Positions 1 through 9,076 of a stretch of 64,000 nt of DNA are shown one piece after another. Source of the DNA: Polyangiaceae bacterium (GTDB taxonomy: Bacteria > Myxococcota_A > Polyangia > Polyangiales > Polyangiaceae). The stretch covers positions 1,612,001 to 1,676,000 of the forward strand of contig JADJRH010000011.1 of NCBI GenBank assembly GCA_016712345.1, given 5' to 3'. Numbering within the stretch: position 1 is the stretch's first letter; the number at the start of each line of letters is the position of its first letter. The translations under genes were made by a program, and so were the position numbers. The notes under the pieces were generated by a model. It had not been told where the DNA came from and did no database searches. It saw nothing but the letters and a program-made list of their open reading frames with translations.

Positions 1-801
1 GGCGCGCTCGGTTCGGTAGTTCACGAGCAGGGACCGGTGGGAACTAGGCGTTTTGCCGGCCAAGATCAAGATCGCGCAACCGGACTCTACTACAACGTCA
101 ATCGATATTATAGTCCCGAGCTTGGGCTTTATACTACCCCCGATCCCCTCGGCCTTACCGGGGTGATGCATGACCTCGCATTTGTACCCAACCCCACGGC
201 ATTCGCAGATCCGCTTGGTCTCATTATTATCAATGCCGCGCCAACCGATGCTGAATGTACGAATGGTGCTACTCAGCGAAGCAATGCCACCGGCGGTCAA
301 CGCGTGGTAACCGCCGCCGAGGTGCGCGCAGGGGTTGATCGCAACGGTGTACCCATTGATCTTGGAAATCTACCCCCCGGTGAAGGGGTTGAAGTGGTTA
401 CCCACGGTACTCGTGCGGGAGGTCAGGTGGTATGGGATGACGGGACACCGCTCCGAAAAAACAGCCGTCACAATGTCGTTAGCGGAACCAGACTCGGAGA
501 GGCGCTCAGAGCCAGGGGTTTGCAGCCTGGTACACCCGTGACGGTGGTCGCCTGTAATGCTTCCCTAAGACCCAACGGTACCGGTCAAAGCACCATTGAA
601 CAGGTGAATGCCGCAACCGGAGCGCCCACCACCGGACCGTCAAGTTTGGCATTTATTCGACCCGATCCCAACGCTTCACCCGGACCTGCCGGGTCGGTTG
701 ACACCACCAACGGTCAATGGGACACGGCCACGGGACCGCAGGGTGGCACGCCAACTGTCACCCCCAATTCACCGCCCACAACGCATCCAGGGAGTTGGTA
801 G
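1..801 (+). CDS. RHS-repeat core C-terminus with variable toxin-like tail (5' partial)
   Basis: The reading frame is open from base 1, so the gene begins upstream of the window. The first ~60 residues match the conserved end of the RHS core: a GQ..D..TGLYYN.NRYYSPELG segment, then TPDPLGL, and a second ADPLGL closing the core. In RHS proteins the sequence after the last DPLGL is a strain-variable toxin tip released by autoproteolysis. Here the tail is ~200 residues, with a VVTHGTRAGGQ segment, a VVACNAS segment and a Pro/Thr/Gly-rich end. I do not recognise the toxin fold. The THG and ACNAS motifs recall CHAT-like or other hydrolase cores, but this is only a guess. No immunity gene is obvious immediately downstream. 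Confidence 0.85.
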   Translation, partial: GALGSVVHEQGPVGTRRFAGQDQDRATGLYYNVNRYYSPELGLYTTPDPLGLTGVMHDLAFVPNPTAFADPLGLIIINAAPTDAECTNGATQRSNATGGQRVVTAAEVRAGVDRNGVPIDLGNLPPGEGVEVVTHGTRAGGQVVWDDGTPLRKNSRHNVVSGTRLGEALRARGLQPGTPVTVVACNASLRPNGTGQSTIEQVNAATGAPTTGPSSLAFIRPDPNASPGPAGSVDTTNGQWDTATGPQGGTPTVTPNSPPTTHPGSW

Positions 802-1138
802 CGGGGAAACACCTCGGCCAACGTCGTAATCAACACGGAGTTCCCCAGCGGCGCATGCGCCTCATTCGAACGGCGAGTAACTCGTTGCGGTTGAGTTGTC
901 GATGCAGCAGAAAAGAGCCCGTTCTGGGAGGTCCGGCGACTTGAGATGTCCATCACGTCGCCATCCACCGGTCTCGCCGGTCTCTCGTTTTCGTCGTGGC
1001 TGCGCTCGCCACAGAACTCCATCTGGAGAACCCGACGCGCCACGCTGTTCGCTTTTCCGCTTGGCGACGGGCAAGGGTGTCCCAAACGTCTCGACAAGAC
1101 TGGATCCGTGCCTTGCAGAACGTTCCGCTAAAGGGAAG
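802..1138. other. Intergenic stretch, nothing recognised
   Basis: About 340 bases lie between the RHS tail and the convergent serpin-like gene. Short open frames exist on both strands, but none has a ribosome site, family motif or coding-like composition. An RHS immunity gene would be expected here and I cannot see one. Confidence 0.5.
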
Positions 1139-1921
1139 TTACCCAGGAGGCACGGAGATCACGGAGTTCCACGGATCCAATGCCGTTGGGTCGGCAATCC
1201 AAGCGCAAAATGGAACGTCGTTGCCGGCGCCCCCTACCCAGACCAGAAATGGAGTGTTCACATGGAAGGCTCGCCCAGGTAGGAGATGTCCTGTACTCTG
1301 TGGATGGGAAGGCGGCGCGCTGCTGTCGGCATCGATTTTGAGTGTGACGTTTTGCGATTGACCTGCGCCGGGGGCGGCGATGTGTACGCTTGGAAAAATG
1401 AGACGTTCTGGGGCGCTGAGCACTTCTGCCAGATCTGGCCGCACGCCTTGTTGCGCCAATTTTAGCGTTTGGTCGAGGGTGGCTTGCTCATCAATATAGG
1501 CCAAAAAAACGGACATGCCGGGGGTACGCAACTCCGCAACGAACCCGGGGTAGGGCAATACCAGGTTGGAAGGCACCGGCTCACCCCGCTCCAGGCTCGC
1601 GTACGCATCGTTGATTTCGTCAGATCGATTGAGCGTATCTTCGGCTTCTGCCTGGGTTGGCGTGTGTACCCAAACGCACTCACGGCGGGCGTTGAAGTCT
1701 GCCCCTGTCCCATTGGAAGGTACCCAGAGGCCAATTGCCTTGACCTCCGTTTCGCCGAACAAAAAAGCCCGATCGTAGTGGAATAGCGGAAGGCTCAGCG
1801 TGCGCGCAGTTGCCTCCCGCGCGAGCCAATTGGCGCTACAGTAGATGAGCGTTTGACCCGGGCTGTGGGGCACGGTTAGGTCGCTGACAAGCTGGATTTG
1901 GGGGAGCAGATGGGCGGGCAT
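1139..1921 (-). CDS. Serpin-like hypothetical protein
   Basis: The product has 260 residues and no signal peptide. Its last ~50 residues resemble the serpin C-terminal signature: a FHVNTPFLVWV segment, a short turn, then CAWIADPTALDPW. This compares with the usual F..nrPFlF.ir...gi.FmGrv.nP pattern. A preceding FPSVHIA strand fits the shutter region. The protein is shorter than a full serpin (~370 residues), and the reactive-centre loop cannot be placed with confidence. It is convergent with the RHS gene and divergent from the SagB-type gene. The serpin assignment is an inference from one weak motif. It may instead be a lineage-specific protein. Confidence 0.45.
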   Translation of the reverse strand: MPAHLLPQIQLVSDLTVPHSPGQTLIYCSANWLAREATARTLSLPLFHYDRAFLFGETEVKAIGLWVPSNGTGADFNARRECVWVHTPTQAEAEDTLNRSDEINDAYASLERGEPVPSNLVLPYPGFVAELRTPGMSVFLAYIDEQATLDQTLKLAQQGVRPDLAEVLSAPERLIFPSVHIAAPGAGQSQNVTLKIDADSSAPPSHPQSTGHLLPGRAFHVNTPFLVWVGGAGNDVPFCAWIADPTALDPWNSVISVPPG

Positions 1922-2052
1922 AATCGCTCTGGATTGGGTTACACAAGCACGTTACCACGCTTTGAGAATGGGTTGAGCGTCAATGTGACAATGCTTTGGT
2001 TGCATGGAGGTTCTTGCGATCTGGTACACTTGTCAGCGGAAAAGGCTGAACG

Positions 2053-3927
2053 ATGTTCAAACTTGCGTGGGTATCCCTGCCCATCGTGATCTTCGCCGCC
2101 GCCGTCGCATGGTTTTTCCTCCGGCGAAAGCCGTTGTCGCGTGTGGCTCTCAATGTTTGGACGAGCGTGTTGTTGCTGGTGTACGTGGCGATCACCGCCG
2201 GTCTCGGCGTGTTTTGGGTGGCCCGACAGCAGTTGCCGGTGTTTGATTGGCACTACCTATTTGGTTACGGCACCATTGTGCTTTTGGGTGTACACCTCTT
2301 TTTCAATGCGCGTATTTTGATCGCGTATTTTGGAAAAAAAGCAAAAGAAGGTACTTCGCCTGAGAGGGGCTCAACAAAGTTTTCCGTGGGGTGGTTTGTG
2401 GCCGCGGCCTTTGGTATGCTCGCCGCGTTTTTTATGGGCGTTCGCCACGGGAAGATTGAGTTGACGGTGGAGGGCGGTCACTCCAACGACGCGCGGTTTT
2501 CAACCGTGCAAACCTACCACGACGTGTCTTCCCATTCCCGAACCCGTCTTTTTACGCAGTCACCGTCGGTAGACTGGGGTGACGCTCCACCGCCAAAAGT
2601 GTACACAAACGTTCCACGCCTGTCTTTAACTTCTCTTGGAGAAGCGCTGTCCCATAGGTCCGTCAAAGAAGCCGCGGGTGGACCGGCTTCCGCTCAAACC
2701 GCTCCGCTCAACCTACCCACGCTCGCATCTATTCTCCACCACACGGCTGGCGTGACGCATGGAACGCCCGGAAATGAGCGGTTTGCAGCGCCGTCAAGCG
2801 GGGCACTGTTTCCGGCGGAAGTGTACGTTGTTCCGGGCGGACGTTCCAACGTTCCGGCTGGAGTGTACCATTACCACCCTCCTTCCCAGTCGCTCGAAGA
2901 AATCTCCGGCGGCCGGGGCGAAGTGGACTTCGGTTTTAACCTGCCTCCACTCTCCACATCTCACGCCGTCGTTGCCGTTACCGCCGTGCTCCGAAGGACC
3001 GGGCAAAAATACCGCGATCGCGCGTACCGGTACGCCATGGCAGACATTGGCCACTTGGTAGAAAATCTAATCTTGGCATCGGCGGAACACGGCCTTTGGG
3101 CAACGCCGCTCCCCATGTTTGACGATGCTGCCGCGGCGCGCGCGCTCCATGTAGACGGGACCGAAGAAGTGGTTGCGGCATTGGTTGTTCTTTCTGCTCA
3201 ACCCGGCGGCACCTTACCCTTGACGGATGAGTACACATTTGCTGCCGTTCCTGAAAAGCAGCCTCTCGGCATCAGCAATGCCATTCACACAGCCACATCG
3301 CTTGTGCGGCTCCCCAAACCGGCGGCGGAGCGCATTCTACCCATCTCGGCTGAAATTCCACTTCGGTTGGTGGAGCGCAACGTTTTGTCTACTCTCCAAG
3401 CCATTGAGCGCCGTGAAAGCCGTCGAAACTACGGTCCTGCGCCGCTTTCAATGACAGATCTGACAATAGTCGCGGAAGCGGCGGTTGCACCGTTTCCTCG
3501 ACTTTCATCCTCCCTGACGACCCATGTGATTATCAACAGGGTAGAGGGGCTTTCACCCGGCGCATACCTTGTCAAGAAGAACCCGTTTGCTCTTGTTCCA
3601 ATTCGCACTGGAGATCTCCACGACGAGGCCTTTTCTGCGGCACTCTCGCAAGAAGTGATTGGCAACGCCGCGGCCCTGTTTGTACTCGCGATCGATCGAA
3701 CGCGCGTTTTGGCGGGTGGCGCGCGCGGGTATCGGCACGCCTATCTTGAAGTGGGGATGGTTGGAGAACGCGTTTTGCTGGCAGCCACCTCGTTGGGAAT
3801 GGCAAGCTGCCCCGTGGGAGCGTTTTTTGATGAACCCGCCGCGGCTCTTCTGGGAGTATCACCCGACGAAACGTGGGTAGCCCACTTCGTGGCGGTGGGC
3901 ATGCCGGTAGAACAACCTACCCAATGA
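2053..3927 (+). CDS. Membrane-anchored tandem SagB/nitroreductase-type oxidoreductase
   Basis: The product has 624 residues. Four hydrophobic segments (about residues 5-23, 31-56, 66-93, 110-130) form an N-terminal membrane module. The third contains the pattern DWHYLFGY followed by GVHLFF, whose histidines could bind heme as in b561-like domains. Two nitroreductase-fold domains follow. The first (about 180-400) has SSGALFPAE, AGVYHY and HLVENLILASAEHGLWATP. The second (about 430-620) has ERRESRRNYG, SPGAYLV, YLEVGMVGERVLLAATSLG and the C-terminal AVGMP. SagB/ThcOx enzymes are FMN-dependent dehydrogenases, many acting on azoline peptides. No precursor peptide, YcaO cyclase or other maturation gene is adjacent, so a general redox role at the membrane is as likely. 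The ATG start follows a weak purine tract. Confidence 0.85.
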   Translation: MFKLAWVSLPIVIFAAAVAWFFLRRKPLSRVALNVWTSVLLLVYVAITAGLGVFWVARQQLPVFDWHYLFGYGTIVLLGVHLFFNARILIAYFGKKAKEGTSPERGSTKFSVGWFVAAAFGMLAAFFMGVRHGKIELTVEGGHSNDARFSTVQTYHDVSSHSRTRLFTQSPSVDWGDAPPPKVYTNVPRLSLTSLGEALSHRSVKEAAGGPASAQTAPLNLPTLASILHHTAGVTHGTPGNERFAAPSSGALFPAEVYVVPGGRSNVPAGVYHYHPPSQSLEEISGGRGEVDFGFNLPPLSTSHAVVAVTAVLRRTGQKYRDRAYRYAMADIGHLVENLILASAEHGLWATPLPMFDDAAAARALHVDGTEEVVAALVVLSAQPGGTLPLTDEYTFAAVPEKQPLGISNAIHTATSLVRLPKPAAERILPISAEIPLRLVERNVLSTLQAIERRESRRNYGPAPLSMTDLTIVAEAAVAPFPRLSSSLTTHVIINRVEGLSPGAYLVKKNPFALVPIRTGDLHDEAFSAALSQEVIGNAAALFVLAIDRTRVLAGGARGYRHAYLEVGMVGERVLLAATSLGMASCPVGAFFDEPAAALLGVSPDETWVAHFVAVGMPVEQPTQ

Positions 3928-3939
3928 AGTGGCACGTTG

Positions 3940-4427
3940 TTATTCGCTCAGATTGGCGGTTTGCGCGGCATTTTTGCGCACGTCCATGAGAATGTGGCCC
4001 AACATGTTTTTGCCGCTGCCGTCGCCGCCGTCTCCCCAATAGGCGTCTTCTTCGGTATGTTCTACCAGTGTTGCCTGGTTGGTAGAAAGCAGGAGCGCCA
4101 TGAGGTTGGGGTGTTGCTTGAACTTTGCTTCAACCGCTTTGCGCATGACAGACACCTTTACCGACTCCCAATCTACCCGCAGTTTGTGTTTGCGATCTCT
4201 ACCCATTCGCGCCGCGAGCATGGGTGATTTGGCAGTGCGGATTTTTCTTGCACAGCCTGGTTGGTGAATTTTTGCGCCTGAAAGTAATGTTCAGACGTGG
4301 GCCAGAGCTTACCATCAAGGTGGATAGGGTAGAGCGCGAAGTTTGAAAACTCGCCGTATGCGTCTTCCACGCTGTAAAACAAGATTTTTTGGGGTGCGTC
4401 GTTGGGTGGAATTTTAATGGAAGGCAT
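3940..4427 (-). pseudogene. NADAR-domain N-glycosidase, single-base frameshift
   Basis: The gene is read leftward from ATG at 4427. The first frame gives an N-terminal NADAR/YbiA segment with the EFSNFALYPI and WPTSEHYFQAQKF motifs. After ..VQEK the homology continues only in the next frame: ARMGRDRK, VMRKAVEAKF, TNQATLVEH, DAYWGDGGDGSGKN and LG.ILM.VR. Adding one A to the five-A run near 4245-4250 joins the halves into a full-length (~160 residue) protein with every family motif. NADAR enzymes hydrolyse N-glycosidic bonds, either in riboflavin intermediates or in ADP-ribosyl groups. The break is either a recent mutation or a consensus error in a homopolymer. A longer upstream start (4712) is open but not needed by homology. 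Confidence 0.85.
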
Positions 4428-4520
4428 GGGTAGATACCGTTCCGACACTTTATCGACATGCGGAAGCTTTGACTTGAGTATTTTTCGCACGGGCGTTTTT
4501 CGGTTGGGTAAGCGGGCCGA

Positions 4521-5549
4521 GTGTACGATGGAACATCGTACCCTGCCAATGCGGTGATCCTCTTCTACGGTCAAGAAATCACGCTTGATGCGGTGACGGT
4601 GAACGTTATACCGCCGGTCAATCCGGCAGATCACACGCTTGTACAAACGGCGGTTCCATTCACAACGGGATCTATCGCCGCTGTGATTGACCCGCCTGTT
4701 CCCGCTGGGCACACCGTGGAGATCGCGGGCGACTTTTGTCCACCTGAATACGGATGTGAACCGCAGGTGATCACCTATACAGTGACGGAGCCAGATCTGA
4801 CTGCCCCGCCGGTTCCTACAAATCTGTCGTTTGGTGTGTTTGACTATCCCGATTACATTTCTGGCGGGGGAGATTGCACCGTAGACAGCGACTTGGGATA
4901 TTTTCTACACGCGACAAATGTGCCCGCGGCCTCGGGTGAAAGCCCTGTCATTTGCACCATTACAACCACCAAAAATGGTTCGGCTCAGGTGGTTGACAAG
5001 CGGAGCATGGTTGTATCGACACAAGACCTGAGCGTTGTGGTTCGCCTTTTTGCCGAGCAAGTCGGCGCCGCCAACCCTGCTGAGGCGCTGTGTTTTGAGT
5101 TCAGCTCGGTAGACACATCCCTCAATGCGCTGCCAGCGCCGGCCCCGTTGTGTACTCCATGCTACTACCGGGTAGAATCGTCGCCCGCAAATCCGTCTAC
5201 CCAACCTGAAGAACCAACGTGGACCAACGCCGATGTGTACCCGGGCGGGCCGTGCGACAACGGCGTCGGCGGAAGTGGTGGAACGGCTGGCAGCGGTGGA
5301 ACCGGTGCAATTGGGGGCAGTGGTGCGGCGGGTGGCTCGGGAGCGCAGGGTGGAGGGGGCAACAGTCAGGATGACAGCGTTTCCGGGTGTACCTGCTCCG
5401 TGGAGTCGGTTGACTCGACCGGGAGTGGGCGCTTTGGGTTGGTCGGATTGGGTGGTGTGATTGCGGTGCTTCGGCGCAGGCGCGGTGAAAAATGCTCGCG
5501 CAGTTCGATGGCAGGATCAGTTGCCGCTGAACACGGTGGCCACGTTTAG
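4521..5549 (+). CDS. MYXO-CTERM-like surface protein, probably 5' truncated
   Basis: The product has 342 residues starting at GTG 4521, but there is no signal peptide. The frame is closed by TAA at 4509, so no leader can be added. The body is Ig-like/beta-rich with Cys pairs, then a Gly/Ser/Ala linker of about 45 residues. It ends in a cell-surface sorting tail: a CTCSVES-type Cys motif, a short hydrophobic stretch (FGLVGLGGVIAVL) and RRRR. In Myxococcota such tails mark exported proteins sorted to the outer surface. A tail without a leader suggests the 5' end was lost at the junction with the broken NADAR gene. Coding continues 17 residues past the basic stop-transfer run, overlapping the convergent neighbour by 33 bp. 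Confidence 0.65.
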   Translation: MYDGTSYPANAVILFYGQEITLDAVTVNVIPPVNPADHTLVQTAVPFTTGSIAAVIDPPVPAGHTVEIAGDFCPPEYGCEPQVITYTVTEPDLTAPPVPTNLSFGVFDYPDYISGGGDCTVDSDLGYFLHATNVPAASGESPVICTITTTKNGSAQVVDKRSMVVSTQDLSVVVRLFAEQVGAANPAEALCFEFSSVDTSLNALPAPAPLCTPCYYRVESSPANPSTQPEEPTWTNADVYPGGPCDNGVGGSGGTAGSGGTGAIGGSGAAGGSGAQGGGGNSQDDSVSGCTCSVESVDSTGSGRFGLVGLGGVIAVLRRRRGEKCSRSSMAGSVAAEHGGHV

Positions 5550-8183
5550 ACCAACCGAGAACAAGACGTGATTGCCGCGCGTGATTCCATCGCGCAAGTC
5601 AAGCTCCCAGTAGAGTCCGGTGGTGAGCGCAGTTCCAACCTGGCTGCTGAAGCGCGACGCGGGCACATTGTTGGAGTGAATCAAAGGTAAGGTCGCCTGA
5701 ATTCCAAGCAGGTAAGATGTGGCGACAGTGCCCTCTCCGATTTGGAAAAAGTGAAAGCCGGTGGATAGGCCAAAGTTCGCCGCCGTGGGGTTTTCACCGC
5801 TGTCGTAATCCCATGGTTCAATGACAGCCATCACACCCAACTTGGGGGTCATGAGTTGGTAGGCGAGGGGATCGCGGCTTGTACGAAGATCGCGCGGCGA
5901 GGCCGGAAATCGCACACCGGTGACTTGCACTGGCAGGGTGACGTACGACCGGAACGATTGTCCAAACGGTTGCATCGACCAGCCGAATGTGCCGCGGGGG
6001 CGCAGTTGAGCCATCATTTTCAGATCGCGATTTTCGGAGGTAACCGTCGCGGCGATGAGCCGTTCACGCAATGTGGAACGGTATTGAACATCGGCTCGCG
6101 GCTGCTCTCGAATTTCGGCCACGACGTAGTAGACTCCGGCGTCGACGTTGGTGTCGGGTGGTTTGGGTAATACAAATCGAGCGCGCGTTGCTTCGGGTGT
6201 ATCGATCGCAGGCAGGGAGTACACAGCGACCGCTTCTTGGGATCCGGCGCGAGACACGCTGAGCACCAACACCTGGGGACCGTATAGGCCGTCCGCATGG
6301 GTTTTGACGCGGCAGCTGTGGGAGGCCGGAGTTTGGCCGGGTTCACACGCGGGGCGGACGCGCATGCGGCAAAGGCCGTTTCGCACGTCTTCTTCTTGAA
6401 TGGATCGCATCTCTCCATCGCCGATCCATTTTGTGTACACATTGCCTTTCTTGACTTCAAAAGCGCCGTCACATTCAACCACCAAAGCGTCGCGAATGGG
6501 TAGGGGTACACTTTCGCGGCGTGCGCCGGCGGCGAGGTCCACACTCAATTCTAAGATAGGTTCTTCAGAGTGGCAGGTTTCTTCCTTATTCCCATCCGCG
6601 CTGTTCTGACTGTTGTCTCCCCCGCTGACATCGGCGTCGGCCACTTCGTTTTTCTCACCGTCTTCGTTTTTCTTGTTGTCGGGCTTTGGAGATTTTTGGT
6701 CTTGAGTTTTGGACGGTGGTGCGAGATCGGGCGCGCTTGCGTTTTGAAGTTTCAGGGCTTCTTCGTAGGCCAGGCGTCTCGCGACTGTCTCTGCCCGATG
6801 GGTTTGTAGAACCAGTTGAAACGTGGCGGTCCATTTGTCGGGACGCGCGCGGTTCACTCGGTATTTCATTCGTTGCAGGCCTTGATCGAGAACGCAGCGC
6901 GCGCTGCCGGCACTGCAAACCTCCAGCCGAGCATCCTCTCCCCATGAATGGGAGGCCAGTGTCCAGCCAAAAGCCCGTACTCGCTCGTCACCGACGCACG
7001 CCGCCGCCGGAGGCTTGCGATCAAAGCTGGGATCTGTTGCGCCCGCGACGGACTCGGACTTGAGTGTGACGGTGTTGAAAATGCTCGTATCGCCGTTTTT
7101 TTCAGCGGTAAGGGTCGTTGGATCCACAACGGCGAAGGGCAAGCTGAGCGCAACACCCGGGTCGGAAAGTGCTGCCGGGCCTCCCGCCTTAGCGAACAGA
7201 CCATGAGGATCGTCGGTTGTGCGGACGTTGTAGTATACCCAAGCCCCCGGTGCGACGGTCACCGGTGGAACCACAACGACATTCACCTCGGCAATAGGCG
7301 TGACGCCGAAAAAGGCTTTTCCAGATCGGTTGCCCGTGGGTAGAGTCGCGGGGATTCCACGCAACACGAAGCGCCCCGATGGTGTCTCCTCAACACGAAT
7401 GCGTATGCCATCCACGCTAAACGAGTCTACCGATTTAGGGCATGATGAGGGTTTTGCGCTGAGTAGCACTTGTTGAGCCGTTGCCCCCGCCACGACACCG
7501 GCCACCGGGCCAAAGGGCTGGACATCGATCTTACATTCCGCAACGCGCAATGTGACGGTCGCCCCTTTGTCCATTGTGAGTTTCACTTCTTGAACTGTCC
7601 GGGCAGCATCAGCGGGAATGACTCTTACCACTCCACCGGAGGTCTGGTAAGAACATGCCTTGTTTCCCGACGGCTTGGTGATTTCACAGTTGCTCACGTT
7701 CGAAAGAAGGGCGCTGAAATAGCCGTTCCATAGCGAGCCTGGGCCTGTCCAGTTAAGTTCAGGAGACAATATCGGGTCGGGAGCGAAATACTTAGTGCTT
7801 TTGTACAGCTGATCCGTTTTGGAGGTGTCCACCTGAAGGCGGCCAGAACTCGTCCCATCCTCCGACGCGCAGACAATCATCTTTGGACTCTGCAGGAGGG
7901 CCAGCAGGAGTTGTCGTTCTGGAGAGGTATCAAAAGGTGCAGTACGGATGCTTTCGTCCAATTTGATGGAGAACTCAAGCCGCTTGACTCCGCAGTAGAA
8001 GCGCTTCACGCTCGAATCACGCCAGGTGAACTTGGCACCAAGTGCAAACCGGGCGTCCAAGTCGAGCGTGGCGGTGATAGTCACCACCTTTGGGGTTGAA
8101 TTTGCGTACGCTTTTGCTGAAATGCCGCTACTCCAAATGACCCCCATGAAAACGCAGAAAGCCCACAAAAAGAAGCGTTTCAT
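5517..8183 (-). CDS. Large secreted/outer-surface protein of unknown function
   Basis: The product has 888 residues with a clear signal peptide (MKRFFLWAFCVFMGVIWSSG.., cleavage after an AxA near residue 27). The mature protein is beta-rich. There is a charged, low-complexity linker at about 500-545, rich in Lys/Asp/Glu/Asn, followed by a Cys-containing domain and a C-terminal ~200 residues with alternating hydrophobic strands. The end is compatible with an outer-membrane barrel or a large beta-sandwich. I recognise no family. It is the last gene of a leftward run of four genes (10159 to 5517). It starts in a 4-bp ATGA overlap with the upstream lipoprotein, so the two are very likely co-translated. 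Confidence 0.75.
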   Translation of the reverse strand: MKRFFLWAFCVFMGVIWSSGISAKAYANSTPKVVTITATLDLDARFALGAKFTWRDSSVKRFYCGVKRLEFSIKLDESIRTAPFDTSPERQLLLALLQSPKMIVCASEDGTSSGRLQVDTSKTDQLYKSTKYFAPDPILSPELNWTGPGSLWNGYFSALLSNVSNCEITKPSGNKACSYQTSGGVVRVIPADAARTVQEVKLTMDKGATVTLRVAECKIDVQPFGPVAGVVAGATAQQVLLSAKPSSCPKSVDSFSVDGIRIRVEETPSGRFVLRGIPATLPTGNRSGKAFFGVTPIAEVNVVVVPPVTVAPGAWVYYNVRTTDDPHGLFAKAGGPAALSDPGVALSLPFAVVDPTTLTAEKNGDTSIFNTVTLKSESVAGATDPSFDRKPPAAACVGDERVRAFGWTLASHSWGEDARLEVCSAGSARCVLDQGLQRMKYRVNRARPDKWTATFQLVLQTHRAETVARRLAYEEALKLQNASAPDLAPPSKTQDQKSPKPDNKKNEDGEKNEVADADVSGGDNSQNSADGNKEETCHSEEPILELSVDLAAGARRESVPLPIRDALVVECDGAFEVKKGNVYTKWIGDGEMRSIQEEDVRNGLCRMRVRPACEPGQTPASHSCRVKTHADGLYGPQVLVLSVSRAGSQEAVAVYSLPAIDTPEATRARFVLPKPPDTNVDAGVYYVVAEIREQPRADVQYRSTLRERLIAATVTSENRDLKMMAQLRPRGTFGWSMQPFGQSFRSYVTLPVQVTGVRFPASPRDLRTSRDPLAYQLMTPKLGVMAVIEPWDYDSGENPTAANFGLSTGFHFFQIGEGTVATSYLLGIQATLPLIHSNNVPASRFSSQVGTALTTGLYWELDLRDGITRGNHVLFSVGLNVATVFSGN

Positions 8184-8554
8184 TGGCCACCTCCCGTGTC
8201 GGTGGTGTCCTCAACTTGAGCGTCGTCGTTGGGGCAGCGTTTATCGTCTTCTTGTTGGGGCACGAGGTCGTTGTCGACAATGTCTTGCTCCACGCACCGA
8301 TCTGCGAGTGATTGGCGAGCAAATGGAACGCCCAGGTATTTATACTCCGATCGGCATTCTTCTTTGCTCACCCGCACCACACACGAGCGGGACGAGCAGT
8401 CGCATTTCTCGTTGGCGCCTGTACAAGCCTGAATGACTTGGTCGTTGCCGGGCAATGGTTCGCCGCAGTAAAATCCGTCGGACACCTGACACCCAAGCGG
8501 CAATACCGAGAAGCAAAGTGTACACAGAAGAAGGTGGAGTGTTTGCATGGTCAC
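8180..8554 (-). CDS. Small Cys-rich lipoprotein
   Basis: The product has 124 residues. A hydrophobic leader ends in the lipobox LPLGC (Cys about residue 22), so the mature protein should be lipid-anchored. The mature part has about ten Cys residues, including CDCSSRSC, and an acidic, Thr/Gly-ending tail. It is sandwiched in the operon with 4-bp overlaps on both sides, ATG in the upstream gene's stop and its own stop in the downstream start. This implies stoichiometric synthesis with its neighbours, perhaps as parts of one surface complex. No family is recognised. Confidence 0.75.
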   Translation of the reverse strand: MTMQTLHLLLCTLCFSVLPLGCQVSDGFYCGEPLPGNDQVIQACTGANEKCDCSSRSCVVRVSKEECRSEYKYLGVPFARQSLADRCVEQDIVDNDLVPQQEDDKRCPNDDAQVEDTTDTGGGQ

Positions 8555-9069
8555 ATCCCTCCTCCCGTCCCGCCTGTGTTTGTGGTTCCGCCGCCGGATG
8601 TGGTTGTACCCGAACCGCTCGATCCGCCGGAACCTGTAAAGGTTGACCCGGTTGAGTCTGACTGGGTAGATCCGGTGGAGCCACCGGTGTTGCCATTTCC
8701 CCGCAGTTCACACCACTCCACAGTGGGTGGTTCTTCCCATACGGGGAGCCCCACCTTTTGGGAGGAACATTGACTATTGGCGTATTCAATGGCCGCGCGC
8801 ACCGCTGGTCGGCCCTGATCACCGTTGGCGTACAAACACGTTTCGGCGTCAAAAATCAGGTCGCGACAGTTGCAGTCGGCGTCGATGGAGTAATAGCCGT
8901 TGGCAACGCAACAAGTGCAAAATGGCGACGACTGGTACTCGGCCGATTCACACGTGTCGTGAATGAGGTTTTGGATGAGAAGGCGGGCTTCTTCACATGA
9001 ACTTCCCCCCGCCGAAAGGTCACATCCCAGAAGAAGGACCACGCTCCACAGAAGATTGGCTTTTTGCAT
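8551..9069 (-). CDS. Lipoprotein with Cys cluster and Ser/Gly/Thr-rich tail
   Basis: The product has 172 residues with leader MQKANLLWSVVLLLGC, a textbook lipobox. The next ~90 residues hold a Cys-rich module (CTCC, DCNCRDL, ETC, SQC, EWCEL). The last ~50 residues are a Ser/Thr/Gly linker with no hydrophobic anchor. Such tails in myxobacteria often act as spacers between the lipid anchor and a functional head, but here the order is reversed (head first). It lies 7 bp downstream of the 9077-10159 gene and overlaps the next gene by 4 bp. Function unknown. Confidence 0.72.
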   Translation of the reverse strand: MQKANLLWSVVLLLGCDLSAGGSSCEEARLLIQNLIHDTCESAEYQSSPFCTCCVANGYYSIDADCNCRDLIFDAETCLYANGDQGRPAVRAAIEYANSQCSSQKVGLPVWEEPPTVEWCELRGNGNTGGSTGSTQSDSTGSTFTGSGGSSGSGTTTSGGGTTNTGGTGGGM

Positions 9070-9076
9070 GGCGCCC

